DNA of 64,000 nucleotides from Flavobacteriales bacterium (GCA_016710015.1 JADJLR010000001.1:620001-684000), one strand, 5' to 3'. Shown: positions 1 through 8,032, counted from the stretch's first letter. Notes: generated by a model not told the origin, from the letters alone. Made by a program: numbers and translations.

Positions 1-131
1 TCCGGCTTTAGGCGAGCAAGTAGCGCACTGATCCTTTCCGCCGTGTGCGATTCCTTTCCGGACAGTTCCGGGTGCGCATGCAATTCACGCCGAAGCGCTG
101 TCAATCGTTCGTGCTGTTCAGGCGTGATCAT
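1..131 (-). CDS. M20 family amidohydrolase (N-terminal fragment)
   Basis: This is the first 43 codons of a minus-strand gene that leaves the window at its left edge. It starts MITPEQHERLTALRREL and continues HAHPELSGKE, the N-terminal signature of M20D amidohydrolases (N-acyl-amino-acid or IAA-conjugate hydrolases: 'LRRxLHxxPELSxxE'). These enzymes are cytosolic, metal-dependent and hydrolyse N-acyl amino acids or related amides. The ATG overlaps the stop of the upstream acetyltransferase as ATGA, which fixes the start and implies translational coupling in one operon. The catalytic metal ligands lie outside the window, so the substrate cannot be judged. Confidence 0.8.
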   Translation of the reverse strand, partial: MITPEQHERLTALRRELHAHPELSGKESHTAERISALLARLKP

Positions 132-562
132 CGGTGCAAACGCATTTCAAGATACTTGTTCGTGAAGCCCAAGGATTCGTACAGTTTACGCGCTGGATTG
201 TCCGGTTCCACGTGCAACGCAATGGATCCTCGTGCGCGTTCCAATGCTTGCTCCATCAATCCCTTACCTACGCCTTTGCCACGTTGATCGCCTCGTACAG
301 CGATGTACACAAGGATGTTCTCAGGGATGTAACCCTTCATGCCGGTGTTGTTCACGACCACCACACCAACGGGTTCACCGCTGTCAATGGCCGCAATGAT
401 GAAGCCACCACGCTTCGGATCCATGCAGTATTCCATGCAGGCCAAGATGTCCTCTTTGCGATCGCCGTATTGATCCAAGTGCTTCTCCAAGAATGAGGCG
501 AGCTGATCGTTCGAATGGATCGCATGCTCTCCCGATTCGGGGTCGATATGTATGTAGTTCAT
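128..562 (-). CDS. GNAT family N-acetyltransferase
   Basis: A 144-residue single-domain GNAT protein, transferring an acetyl group from acetyl-CoA to an unidentified amine. Motif A, the CoA pyrophosphate loop, is RGDQRGKGVGKGLM (about residues 91-104). A second acetyltransferase signature, NPARKLYESLGF, lies near residue 130. Its ATG overlaps the stop of the SSS symporter (ATGA), and its own stop overlaps the ATG of the M20 amidohydrolase, so it is the middle gene of a tightly coupled three-gene operon. An acetylating enzyme next to a putative deacylase suggests that both act on related small amines or amino acids. That pairing is inference only. Confidence 0.85.
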   Translation of the reverse strand: MNYIHIDPESGEHAIHSNDQLASFLEKHLDQYGDRKEDILACMEYCMDPKRGGFIIAAIDSGEPVGVVVVNNTGMKGYIPENILVYIAVRGDQRGKGVGKGLMEQALERARGSIALHVEPDNPARKLYESLGFTNKYLEMRLHR

Positions 563-2001
563 CGTAGTGGTTGGAAAGTTCGCTGTGGAAAGATGCGTGC
601 AAGAACGATGGCCACCAACGTGGCTGCCGAGATCCCGAAGATATTGGCATCCAGCCCTGCGGGGAGTGCAACTTCCATCAGCGTCAATGAAACCGTGGTA
701 CCTCCGCCCACGATCATGGCGGCGAGGGCAGCACGCGCATCCCGAAAGCCGAAGAACACGGCACCCACCAAGGGGACCAGCAAACCGGAAACCATGAACG
801 CGTACGAATGCAACATCAGCGAAAGCACATTCTCCATGGTGAGCGCGATACCGATGGCCACGACACCCAATGCCAAGGTCACGATCTGGGAAAGGCGAAG
901 CGTGCGCGCAATGTCCGTAGCCGGTCGGAAGCGCTCGATGATGTCCGTGATCAAGTTCCCGGAAGCAGCCATCAAGCAGCTATCTGCAGTAGAAAGGATG
1001 GCGCTGAAATAGACGGAGAGCATCAAGCCGAGCAGACCGACGGGTAGGATGGCGCGGAGCAGCAAGGGCAGTCCCATCTCCGGATCGATCGTCGCTGCAT
1101 CGCCCACCAAGCCATCCAACAATCCTTGTTCTGCACCGACGTGCGCCAACATGCCCAGTGCCACTCCAAGAAAAGCCATCACCGGCCATTCGAACAACCC
1201 AGCGATGAACCAGGCCTTCTGCGCGTCACGTTCGCTACGCGATGCATAGATACGTTGATAGAGTGTCATGCCCACGAACCAGATCGGGACGATGGTAACG
1301 GCCCAATCGATCAGTTGCACAGCACCGATGTTGTCCAAACGCAACATGGCGGGGTCCACGGTGGATCGTATTCCATCCCACCCTCCAACGGCCAGGAAGG
1401 CCATGGGAAGGCCCACCAAAGCAAGTCCGCTGATGAGCACGGCCCATTGAATGGTATCCGTGTACACCACGGCCTTCATACCACCGAGCACGGTGTACAA
1501 TACGGTCACTGTACCCATCACGATCAAGGCGGTGCGGAGATCAAGGCCTTCCACTGCAGCGCTCGCCAACTTGGCGCCGGCGAGTAGCTGCGAACTGGTG
1601 AAACCGAGATAGCCGACTACACAGATCACACCAGCGACAAAGGCCACGCGCTGATCGAAGAAACGTCCGAGCAACTGCGGGAAGGTGAGTAAGGAATGAT
1701 CACGACCGAGCGTGTACACTCTAGGGATCAACAGGACCGCAGCCAACCACGCTCCTAAAAGACCGGTGAAGAGCATCCACGAGCCACTAAGGCCCATCAC
1801 GAAACCAAGGCCACCCAATCCGATGGAGAATCCGCCACCCACGTCAGTAGCAACCACCGAGAGTCCGATGTGACCGGCACTCATCCCTCTTCCGCCAACG
1901 AAATAATCGTCGGTGCTGGTATTCTTCCGCATGAACCAGAGGCCGACCCCCAGCAGGGCGATCATATAAACAAGGAAGATACCGGCATCGATCCAGTGCA
2001 T
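559..2001 (-). CDS. Sodium:solute symporter (SSS/PutP family)
   Basis: A 480-residue inner-membrane protein with about 13 hydrophobic helices. The N-terminus, with GVGLWFMRKNTSTDDYFVGG followed by Gly-rich TM segments (DVGGGFSIGLGGLGF), is typical of the solute:sodium symporter family (PutP, NanT, vSGLT). The segment around residue 170 (GGMKAVVYTDTIQW) is the conserved SSS signature. Such carriers import solutes with Na+, which fits a genome carrying the Na+-pumping Nqr complex. The substrate cannot be read from sequence; its operon partners (GNAT, M20 amidohydrolase) hint at an amino acid or amino-sugar derivative. A -7 element lies 84 bases upstream. Confidence 0.88.
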   Translation of the reverse strand: MHWIDAGIFLVYMIALLGVGLWFMRKNTSTDDYFVGGRGMSAGHIGLSVVATDVGGGFSIGLGGLGFVMGLSGSWMLFTGLLGAWLAAVLLIPRVYTLGRDHSLLTFPQLLGRFFDQRVAFVAGVICVVGYLGFTSSQLLAGAKLASAAVEGLDLRTALIVMGTVTVLYTVLGGMKAVVYTDTIQWAVLISGLALVGLPMAFLAVGGWDGIRSTVDPAMLRLDNIGAVQLIDWAVTIVPIWFVGMTLYQRIYASRSERDAQKAWFIAGLFEWPVMAFLGVALGMLAHVGAEQGLLDGLVGDAATIDPEMGLPLLLRAILPVGLLGLMLSVYFSAILSTADSCLMAASGNLITDIIERFRPATDIARTLRLSQIVTLALGVVAIGIALTMENVLSLMLHSYAFMVSGLLVPLVGAVFFGFRDARAALAAMIVGGGTTVSLTLMEVALPAGLDANIFGISAATLVAIVLARIFPQRTFQPLR

Positions 2002-2084
2002 ATAAGGCGATCAGAAGTTGACGGACCGGATCCGAGGATCAACAAGGCCCAGAGGAGATGGCCAAGGAATCATCCGAAGCCGCG

Positions 2085-2092
2085 CAAAGATA
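2085..2092 (-). promoter_or_regulatory. Bacteroidota -7 promoter element for the symporter operon
   Basis: On the minus strand this reads TATCTTTG, a perfect match to TAnnTTTG. It lies about 84 bases upstream of the symporter ATG. No convincing -33 TTG was seen. Confidence 0.5.
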
Positions 2093-2232
2093 AGGCTCCT
2101 GCAAAAAGCGGTTGAAACCCACGTGAACACACGTATCTGCTGCTCAGAGTATTCCACTGCGAACGATCTCGAACTCGTCGATCGTTCACATTCCACGCCG
2201 AGATCGATACAAGGACAACGAAACGCTTCACC

Positions 2233-3489
2233 ATGCAAACCAAACCAACGGCACTATTGATGATGGGCTTGATCACAGCTTGTTCGCAGAACAGTGAGCC
2301 ATTGGCCGCACAGACCTCAACCACAGGCAAAGGCCAATCATCCTATGTGGAAGGCACGGACTATACGATCATGGAACGTGTACGATTCATGGACTCCGAT
2401 GGCTTCCAAGCACCCGCAGAAGCGTTCAGTGTATTGGTTCCGAAAGGTTGGAAGTACGAAGGCGGTGTCCACTGGAAAAGCATGCAGGAATGTCGTGGTG
2501 AACTGGTGCAGATCCAATGGAGTGCTTCTTCACCTGACGGCGCGATCCGGTATGTGTCCTTACCACACCGCACATGGGGTTGGGCTTCGGATCCGATGAT
2601 GCAACAAAGCATGCAGATGCAAGCGCAAAGTGGTGGATGCGGTGTTGGGAACCCCATATCTGCCGAGCAATACCTACTGGAAGTATTCGGTCCACGGGAG
2701 CTGCAAGGTGCGCGCATTTCCGATGTAAAGGAAAATACCGCCGTGCTGAACGAAATGAACCAGCACTCCGCACAACGGAAAGCACAGGCGGAGCAGTTCG
2801 GTGGTCAGGTGGAGGTCCGCAACAGTGCCGTGACCGCTCGTTTGCGTTGGAATGATGGAACAGAAGGCATTGCCTTTTGCAACGTGGGTAACCTATTCAC
2901 CACCACGCAGGATATGTACACGGGTGCCTATCAGAAATTCTCGACCAGTGTAAGCTCGGAGCGCAGTTACATACGATACCCAGCAGCCAGACGTGAAGAA
3001 GCCGAGCAATTCGTGGCCACTTTGAAAGCGAGCTACCGCACCAACCCTGCGTGGAAACAAGCGACCGACAACTTCTTTGCGCAGTTGAGTGCTCAGCAGA
3101 ATGTGATACATCGCCAACGCATGGAAGCGATCGACCAACAGACACGTGCGAACACCGCCGCACACAATGCACGTATGGGCGAGATCCAACGGCAAGGCGC
3201 TGCGAACACGGCCGCACACGATCAACGCATGGCGAACATGGATGGTCAAATGCGCTCTTGGGAGAACCAGCAGGATGGTCAGGATCGCATGCACTCAGCC
3301 TTCGTGAAGACCATTCGCGAAGTGGAGACCTATCGAGATGGAGGAGGAACGGTCGAACTCAGCAGTGGTTATGACCAAGCCTGGAGCCGGGGAGATGGCA
3401 CCTACATCCTCAGCAACAAAGCGGGGTTCGATCCCGCTGCGGTCTTTCTGGACCAGAATTGGCAGGAGATGAAGCGCACCGATCAGTGA
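2233..3489 (+). CDS. Hypothetical lipoprotein with coiled-coil C-terminal half
   Basis: A 418-residue protein whose N-terminus MQTKPTALLMMGLITACSQN is a signal peptide ending in a lipobox (ITAC), so it is probably lipidated and anchored in a membrane. Residues about 285-350 are Gln/Arg/Ala-rich with a repeated motif (RANTAAHNARMGEIQ, then GAANTAAHDQRMANMD), predicted helical or coiled coil. The first 250 residues form a globular domain with four or more Cys (for example QECRGE, GGCGVGN, AFCNVG). I do not recognise the family. It is a monocistron read divergently from the symporter operon. Confidence 0.75.
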   Translation: MQTKPTALLMMGLITACSQNSEPLAAQTSTTGKGQSSYVEGTDYTIMERVRFMDSDGFQAPAEAFSVLVPKGWKYEGGVHWKSMQECRGELVQIQWSASSPDGAIRYVSLPHRTWGWASDPMMQQSMQMQAQSGGCGVGNPISAEQYLLEVFGPRELQGARISDVKENTAVLNEMNQHSAQRKAQAEQFGGQVEVRNSAVTARLRWNDGTEGIAFCNVGNLFTTTQDMYTGAYQKFSTSVSSERSYIRYPAARREEAEQFVATLKASYRTNPAWKQATDNFFAQLSAQQNVIHRQRMEAIDQQTRANTAAHNARMGEIQRQGAANTAAHDQRMANMDGQMRSWENQQDGQDRMHSAFVKTIREVETYRDGGGTVELSSGYDQAWSRGDGTYILSNKAGFDPAAVFLDQNWQEMKRTDQ

Positions 3490-3514
3490 CCTTTCGGTGC
3501 GATCTTCGCGCATC

Positions 3515-4303
3515 ATGGACTTGGATCACGACTTCTGGGATGCGAGGTATGCGCAAGAGCGCACAGGCTGGGACCTTGGTGGGCCATCGACTCCGCTGAA
3601 GACCTATATCGATCAACTCACGAACAAGGATCTTCGGATCCTGATACCTGGAGGAGGTCGATCCTATGAAGCGGAGTACGCACACCGCTCCGGCTTTACG
3701 AACGTCTTCGTCATCGACCTCACGGAAAGGCCGTTCAAGGATCTCTTATCGCGTTATCCCGATTTCCCGGTAAAGAACCTGATCGTTGGAGATCTATTCG
3801 AACATGAAGGAACCTACGATCGGATCCTGGAACAAACCTTCTTCTGTGCACTGGATCCGGCGATGCGCGATCGGTACGTGGAACACATGCATCACTTGCT
3901 CGCGCCACAAGGCAAATTGGTCGGAGTATTGTTCGATGAACCCATGGACGACGGTCCACCATTCGGCGGATCGAAAGAGGAATACGTCGCTCGCTTCGGT
4001 CTTCACTTCAAGCATGTTTCCTTCACGCCGTGCTACAACAGTATCACCCCGCGCATGGGCCGTGAACTCTGGATGACCGCCCAACGCGTGGACCACATTC
4101 CGATCGACTGCAACCTCTACGATCGGTACGAAGAAGCCGCAACGTTGAAACGAACGGTCCACCTCACCATGCAGGACGGTCAACGGTTCACAGGTCGGAT
4201 CATGGACCTGTTCGTACGTGATCATATCGAATGGTTGCGCATGGATACGGAACACGAGATCAGGCTCGATCACATCATGGAAATGGAGGTCGATGTGAAT
4301 TGA
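3515..4303 (+). CDS. TPMT-type SAM methyltransferase fused to a Rof-like Rho-binding domain
   Basis: A 262-residue protein with two parts. Residues 1-190 match the thiopurine S-methyltransferase family: FWDARYAQERTGWDLGGPS near the N-terminus, the SAM loop RILIPGGGRSYEAEY (41-55), then Asp at the end of strand 2 (VIDLTERP). These enzymes methylate thiols or related small nucleophiles with SAM. Residues about 195-262 (IDCNLYDRYEEAATLKRTV, then DGQRFTGRIMDL and IRLDHI) closely follow the pattern of E. coli Rof/YaeO, the Sm-like protein that binds Rho and inhibits termination. I chose the ATG at 3515, preceded by ATCTTCG, over an in-frame GTG 18 bases upstream. A dual role is inference. Confidence 0.8.
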   Translation: MDLDHDFWDARYAQERTGWDLGGPSTPLKTYIDQLTNKDLRILIPGGGRSYEAEYAHRSGFTNVFVIDLTERPFKDLLSRYPDFPVKNLIVGDLFEHEGTYDRILEQTFFCALDPAMRDRYVEHMHHLLAPQGKLVGVLFDEPMDDGPPFGGSKEEYVARFGLHFKHVSFTPCYNSITPRMGRELWMTAQRVDHIPIDCNLYDRYEEAATLKRTVHLTMQDGQRFTGRIMDLFVRDHIEWLRMDTEHEIRLDHIMEMEVDVN

Positions 4304-4359
4304 TCGGTGCATAGTCCATTCGGATCTCGCATCTTCATCCTCCCTCCCGCGAATTCCAA

Positions 4360-4764
4360 ATGAGATCCAGAGCCCAGAATGTCACCGAGTATTTCAATAC
4401 CCTTCCGGATGATCGGCGCGAGGAGATGCTGGCCGTTCGGAAGTTGATCAAGGGTACTTGGAAGGACGTTGTGGAGGACATGGACCTGGGCAAGCCCACC
4501 TATCATTTGGATGGCCATGCACTATGGTCACTGGCGAACCAGAAGAATTGGATGGTGTTGTATGTGAAGCCGCATGACCTGCTCAATGCATTCAAGAAGG
4601 ATCTCTTGATCTATGATACGGGGCGGTCCTGTATCCGTTTCAAGCGGCTTTCGGAGCAGACGTTGGACCTGTTCGATCGCATCATCAAGTACACGGGCAA
4701 CCAAATGGCCGAGAGCGAATTACTTGGGATCAGCAAGCGGCGCAAGGCCCTACAGCAGAAGTAA
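4360..4764 (+). CDS. DUF1801 (YdhG-like) domain protein
   Basis: A 134-residue soluble protein. The start, TEYFNTLPDDRREEMLAVRK, is the typical DUF1801/YdhG opening (helix with 'YxxxLPxxxRxxLxxLR'). The middle, GKPTYHLDGHALWSLANQKN, is the conserved core strand. The C-terminal 'RFKRLSEQTLDLFDRIIK' helix is also family-typical. Relatives include the Bacillus iron-chaperone-like protein Fra, but most members have no known function. It is a monocistron between the methyltransferase and the phosphoribosyltransferase genes. I see no operon linkage that adds functional information. Confidence 0.75.
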   Translation: MRSRAQNVTEYFNTLPDDRREEMLAVRKLIKGTWKDVVEDMDLGKPTYHLDGHALWSLANQKNWMVLYVKPHDLLNAFKKDLLIYDTGRSCIRFKRLSEQTLDLFDRIIKYTGNQMAESELLGISKRRKALQQK

Positions 4765-4824
4765 TACCCCCACCTGCTCCATAGTGGGTAAGGTCCGTGC
4801 GGCCTGCTTACTTTTCGGCCAGCC

Positions 4825-5325
4825 ATGTCCACAAAGACCATCGTCCTCGACCATGACCGGGTGCAACGAAAGTTGCAACGCATCGCCCACCAGCTCCATG
4901 AGGAGAATTGGGAAGAACAAGGCATCGTTCTGGTGGGGATCTCCCCACGTGGCACCACCATTGCAAAACGGTTGGCAGATCGATTGACACAAGGAACGGA
5001 TCTGGGTGTGGAACTCGTGGAATTGAAACTGGACAAGGATGCCCCGCTACAAGTTCCGCCTTCACTATCGGTAGAAGCTGATCGCTTGCATGATCGCGTG
5101 GTGGTACTCGTGGATGATGTATTGATGAGTGGGCGCACGCTGATGCACGCAGCGAGCTACTTGATCCAAGTACCGTTGAAGAAACTGACCACGGTGGTAC
5201 TCGTGGACCGCCGCCACCGCACCTACCCGATCCGTGTGGATATCGTGGGCCTATCACTCAGCACCACGTTACAGGAGCACATCAGTGTGGAACTGGGACG
5301 CAAGGACACGGTCTACCTTACCTGA
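4825..5325 (+). CDS. Phosphoribosyltransferase family protein (PyrR-like)
   Basis: A 166-residue type I phosphoribosyltransferase. The PRPP-binding signature VVVLVDDVLMSGRT (92-105) has the two acidic residues followed by a small-residue loop, and the N-terminal loop VGISPRGTTIAKRL (38-50) is the pyrophosphate-binding turn. Length and the 'VGxxxRG' loop are closest to PyrR, the pyrimidine-operon regulator and uracil phosphoribosyltransferase, but no pyrimidine gene is nearby, so the base specificity is open. The ATG sits seven bases after a TACTTTTCG -7-like element, implying a very short leader. Its 3' end overlaps the convergent shikimate kinase gene by 13 bases. Confidence 0.82.
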   Translation: MSTKTIVLDHDRVQRKLQRIAHQLHEENWEEQGIVLVGISPRGTTIAKRLADRLTQGTDLGVELVELKLDKDAPLQVPPSLSVEADRLHDRVVVLVDDVLMSGRTLMHAASYLIQVPLKKLTTVVLVDRRHRTYPIRVDIVGLSLSTTLQEHISVELGRKDTVYLT

Positions 5326-5825
5326 TCGAGTGCGCTCCGGATCAATTCGGCCACCTGCTGCGGAGTGCCAGAACCGTCCACTGCGACATCCGCTTTCGCG
5401 TAGATCGGTCGGCGTTCCGCCAGGAGCGACTCCACGCGCTGTTGCAACGCATCACCTTTTAGTCCGGCGAGCAAAGGACGGTCGCCACCTGCTCGGATGA
5501 TCCGTGGCATCAATACCGCCAAGGGCACATCCAACCAAACCACGGTTCCAGTGTCCACCATGCGTTGGAGGTTGTCACCAGAACAGGGTGTGCCCCCACC
5601 GGTCGCGATCACGGCCCTCGGACCTTGGATCAATTCGTTCAACACGACCGCTTCGATGGCACGGAAGGCCTCCTCCCCTTCCCGCTCAAAGAAAGGCTTG
5701 ATAGCTCCCACGCGTTGTTCGATCACACGATCCAGATCAAGGAACGGCAGTTGGAGAAGCAAGGCGAGTTCACGCCCGACCCGTGACTTTCCGGCGCACA
5801 TGGAACCGATGAGATGGATGTGCAT
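5313..5825 (-). CDS. aroK: Shikimate kinase
   Basis: A 170-residue enzyme that phosphorylates shikimate to shikimate-3-phosphate with ATP in the chorismate pathway; cytosolic. The P-loop GSMCAGKSRVG lies at residues 7-17, the shikimate-binding FLDLDRVIE with its Asp pair near 33, the second substrate loop VIATGGGTP near 78, and the lid Arg segment GDRPLLAG near 115. Length is standard for AroK/AroL. I chose the ATG at 5825 because the P-loop then sits at the usual distance; the open frame extends 56 codons further without family similarity. It is alone on the minus strand, tail-to-tail with the phosphoribosyltransferase. Confidence 0.92.
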   Translation of the reverse strand: MHIHLIGSMCAGKSRVGRELALLLQLPFLDLDRVIEQRVGAIKPFFEREGEEAFRAIEAVVLNELIQGPRAVIATGGGTPCSGDNLQRMVDTGTVVWLDVPLAVLMPRIIRAGGDRPLLAGLKGDALQQRVESLLAERRPIYAKADVAVDGSGTPQQVAELIRSALDQVR

Positions 5826-5891
5826 GGGCCCTGAGGTGAATAGATGCGTTGCGCAAGCACAATGCCGCCGAAAGATCGCAACTTCGTCCCG

Positions 5892-7067
5892 ATGGGTAAC
5901 AAGATCATCCCGGTGCTCGATGCGCCACGCGTGGAACAATGGTTGCGCTTGCCGTGGAGCATCTACAGCGAGGACAAGAATTGGATCCCACATCTCCTCC
6001 AGGATGTGGCCAAGGTATTCGACCCTACGAAGAACAAATTGTTGAAGGATGGCAAGGCGATGCGTTGGGTCCTAGAGGATGAGCAAGGTCAGGTGATCGG
6101 GCGCATCGCAGCATTCGTCGATCCGAAGACCGCGCACACCGAAGCACAACCCACTGGCGGCATGGGTTTCTTCGAGTGCATCCATGATCAACCTGCGGCG
6201 GATCGACTCTTCGACACCGCGCGTGATTGGCTGAAGGAGCAGGGCATGGAAGCCATGGATGGCCCCATCAACTTGGGTGATCGCAACATGTTCTGGGGCG
6301 TACTGATCAAGAACTTCACCGATCCCCCCATCTACGGCACCAACTACAACCCGCCCTACTACCGGGAATTGCTGGAGAACTACGGCTTCCAGGTCTGGTT
6401 CAACCAACTGTTCTTCAAACGGAGTGCGCTTACCCCGGTACAGCCGATCTTCCACCGGAAGTACAAACAGTTGGAGGACGATCCGAACATCCGCATGCAC
6501 GATTCGCGCGGTCGCAGTGTGGAACAGATCGCCAGCGACTTCTGCACGGTGTACAACGCTGCATGGGTGGACCATGAGAATCACAAGCCCATGGAACTGG
6601 CGACAGCCCTGAAGGTGGTGAAATCCATGAAGTCCGTAATGGACCCCCGGTTGCTCATCTTCATCCGGTATGCGGATAAGCCGATCGCCATGTACATCAG
6701 CTTGCCGGAACTGAATGAGATCTTCCGTTACGTGGACGGCAACTTGAACTGGTGGGGCAAACTGAAGTTCCTATGGCACAAGAAACGCGGCGTGGTGCAG
6801 ACCATGACGGGCATCGTTTTCGGTGTGGCCAAGGAATTCCAAGGCAAAGGCATTGAAGGAGCCTTGATCGTATACGCCGAGAAATTCATCGTGAACAAGA
6901 AGCTGTACAAGGACACGGTCCTCACGTGGATCGGCGACTTCAACCCACGCATGGTAAAGGTGTGTGAGAACCTGGGTGCGGAGAATTACCGCACCTTGGC
7001 CACCTACCGCTACCTGTTCGACCGGAGCAAGCCTTTCACGCCGCATCCGGTCATCGAAAAGAAGTGA
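5892..7067 (+). CDS. YghO-like GNAT-fold protein
   Basis: A 391-residue protein that opens IIPVLDAPRVEQWLRLPWSI followed by YSEDKNWIPHLL, the conserved opening of a family related to E. coli YghO ('FPWxIYxxDPNWVPPL'). The second half has a GNAT-like core: a CoA-loop-like segment GVAKEFQGKGIEGAL near residue 320, then a C-terminal WIGDFNPRMVKVCENLGA. Both parts suggest two degenerate acetyltransferase folds. Members are widespread in Bacteroidota but uncharacterised. I chose the ATG at 5892, which lies five bases after CAACTTCG, over one 48 bases upstream. It is the last gene before the tRNA-Lys gene. Confidence 0.75.
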   Translation: MGNKIIPVLDAPRVEQWLRLPWSIYSEDKNWIPHLLQDVAKVFDPTKNKLLKDGKAMRWVLEDEQGQVIGRIAAFVDPKTAHTEAQPTGGMGFFECIHDQPAADRLFDTARDWLKEQGMEAMDGPINLGDRNMFWGVLIKNFTDPPIYGTNYNPPYYRELLENYGFQVWFNQLFFKRSALTPVQPIFHRKYKQLEDDPNIRMHDSRGRSVEQIASDFCTVYNAAWVDHENHKPMELATALKVVKSMKSVMDPRLLIFIRYADKPIAMYISLPELNEIFRYVDGNLNWWGKLKFLWHKKRGVVQTMTGIVFGVAKEFQGKGIEGALIVYAEKFIVNKKLYKDTVLTWIGDFNPRMVKVCENLGAENYRTLATYRYLFDRSKPFTPHPVIEKK

Positions 7068-7079
7068 TCGGTAACTGGT

Positions 7080-7109
7080 TTTGCGGTTTGGTCCAGATCC
7101 TTACTTTTG
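7080..7109 (+). promoter_or_regulatory. Promoter of tRNA-Lys
   Basis: A TTTTG at 7079-7083 is followed after 18 bases by TACTTTTG (7102-7109). This matches the Bacteroidota pattern of -33 TTG and -7 TAnnTTTG. The mature tRNA begins 43 bases downstream. Confidence 0.65.
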
Positions 7110-7151
7110 CGCTCCCTTCGGAAAACGGGTCACCGTTCCTGAGGTGTGGAG

Positions 7152-7224
7152 GATCCTGTAGCTCAGCTGGTAGAGCACAACACTTTTAATGTTGGGGTCC
7201 TGGGTTCGAGCCCCAGCGGGATCA
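7152..7224 (+). tRNA. tRNA-Lys (anticodon UUU)
   Basis: The cloverleaf folds without mismatch: acceptor GATCCTG pairs with CGGGATC (one G-U), anticodon stem CAACA/TGTTG encloses CTTTTAA with anticodon TTT, and the T-arm is CTGGG-TTCGAGC-CCCAG. The discriminator base is A at 7224. CCA is not encoded (the next bases are CTG). It reads AAA and AAG codons. Its last 16 bases are repeated three more times downstream in the tail-repeat array. Confidence 0.97.
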
Positions 7225-7610
7225 CTGAGAAGCCTCGGCGCAAGCCGGGGCTTCTTCTTTCAAAACTTTCTGGGCGAGAAGTTCATCCCGCACGACGCAA
7301 CGCAGAGATGCGGGAAGCCCCAGCGGGATCAGGGAGAAGGCCTGACGGAAGTCAGGCCTTCTTCATTCCCAACATTCTGGGCGAGAAGTTCATCCCGCAC
7401 GACGCAACGCAGAGATGCGGGAAGCCCCAGCGGGATCACTGAGAAGCCTCGGCGCAAGCCGGGGGCTTCTTCTTTCAAAACATTCTGGGCGAGAAGTTCA
7501 TCCCGCACGACGCAACGCGGAGATGCGGGAAGCCCCAGCGGGATCAGGGAGAAGCGCTGGCGGAAGTCAAGACTTCTTCATTTCTAGACTTTCTGGGCAA
7601 AATTTTCCCC
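7225..7610 (+). repeat. tRNA-tail tandem repeat array behind tRNA-Lys
   Basis: Three full units of 107, 107 and 108 bases (7225-7331, 7332-7438, 7439-7546) and a decayed fourth follow the tRNA. Each unit holds a GAAG...CTTC hairpin with a pyrimidine tail, then GGGCGAGAAGTTCATCCCGC leading into a hairpin TCCCGCA/TGCGGGA with a 16-base loop. Each full unit ends with AGCCCCAGCGGGATCA, an exact copy of the tRNA from A58 to the discriminator base. Units alternate two terminator types: GAAGCCTCGGC-GCAA loop, and GAAGGCCTGAC-GGAA loop. No credible gene is encoded, and 7611-7757 shows nothing further. Confidence 0.85.
7229..7260 (+). terminator. Rho-independent terminator of tRNA-Lys
   Basis: An 11-bp stem, GAAGCCTCGGC with GCCGGGGCTTC around a GCAA tetraloop, is followed by TTCTTT. 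It begins four bases after the tRNA. Equivalent hairpins recur at 7336-7361 and 7443-7469; the fourth, at about 7551-7575, has lost several pairs. Confidence 0.8.
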
Positions 7611-7757
7611 GCTGCTCTCGTTGGGGCCCCATCGCCCGTCCAGCCGCACAGAGACGTACGTCGAGGGTCAGGATCAAGCTCCAGAACGAGGTTCTAGTGG
7701 AAAACTTGTTCGTCGACAAGAGGTATCGAAACGCCAATTGGAAGTTACCTTGTGAAC

Positions 7758-7982
7758 ATGCACAACGACGACTCTCCCAATTCCCGGTCCGGCGTTGAAC
7801 GCAACACCGGCCCGCAGCCGTTGGATGGGCCCGCACAGGACATTCCTTCCGATGCCGTTGGCCAGTGGTCGGAGGACTCTACCGACGAGGAACAACCGGA
7901 TCCAGAGCATGCCCGCCGGTTGGCTGCCATCCGAACGGAACTGTTGAAACGGGCCCAGCAGAGATCACCTTCCAAGGAGTGA
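7758..7982 (+). CDS. Small hypothetical protein
   Basis: A 74-residue highly polar protein (MHNDDSPNSRSGVERNTGPQ...) that ends in a charged helix, ARRLAAIRTELLKRAQQ. I recognise no family. I chose the ATG at 7758, which follows TTACCTTG by six bases, over a GTG six bases earlier. It lies between the tRNA-Lys repeat array and the tRNA-Leu promoter, on the same strand. The acidic N-terminal part and basic C-terminal helix look like a real small protein rather than random translation, but the evidence is only compositional. Confidence 0.45.
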   Translation: MHNDDSPNSRSGVERNTGPQPLDGPAQDIPSDAVGQWSEDSTDEEQPDPEHARRLAAIRTELLKRAQQRSPSKE

Positions 7983-7992
7983 GGTAGACCAC

Positions 7993-8000
7993 TATATTTG
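7993..8000 (+). promoter_or_regulatory. -7 element of tRNA-Leu
   Basis: TATATTTG is a perfect TAnnTTTG match, 33 bases upstream of the mature tRNA. No clear -33 element is visible. Confidence 0.6.
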
Positions 8001-8032
8001 CCGCCCCTTACCGCTAACAAGCGGTCCGGAAT

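Noticed and set aside
559..1012. Open frames on the strand opposite the symporter
   Set aside because: They are shadows of a GC-rich membrane protein gene, with no start context or domain. The same applies to long opposite-strand frames in nqrF, pruA, the T9SS type B gene and E1.
2018..2260. Plus-strand open frame in the gap before the lipoprotein gene
   Set aside because: It crosses the promoter of the symporter operon and runs out of frame into the lipoprotein gene, with no protein-like features.
7146..7587. Overlapping plus-strand frames across the tRNA-Lys repeat array
   Set aside because: They start inside the tRNA and only translate the 107-base repeats and terminator hairpins.
7225..7610. 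A CRISPR array behind tRNA-Lys
   Set aside because: The repeats are directly adjacent 107-base units without unique spacers, contain terminators and tRNA tails, and no cas gene is present.
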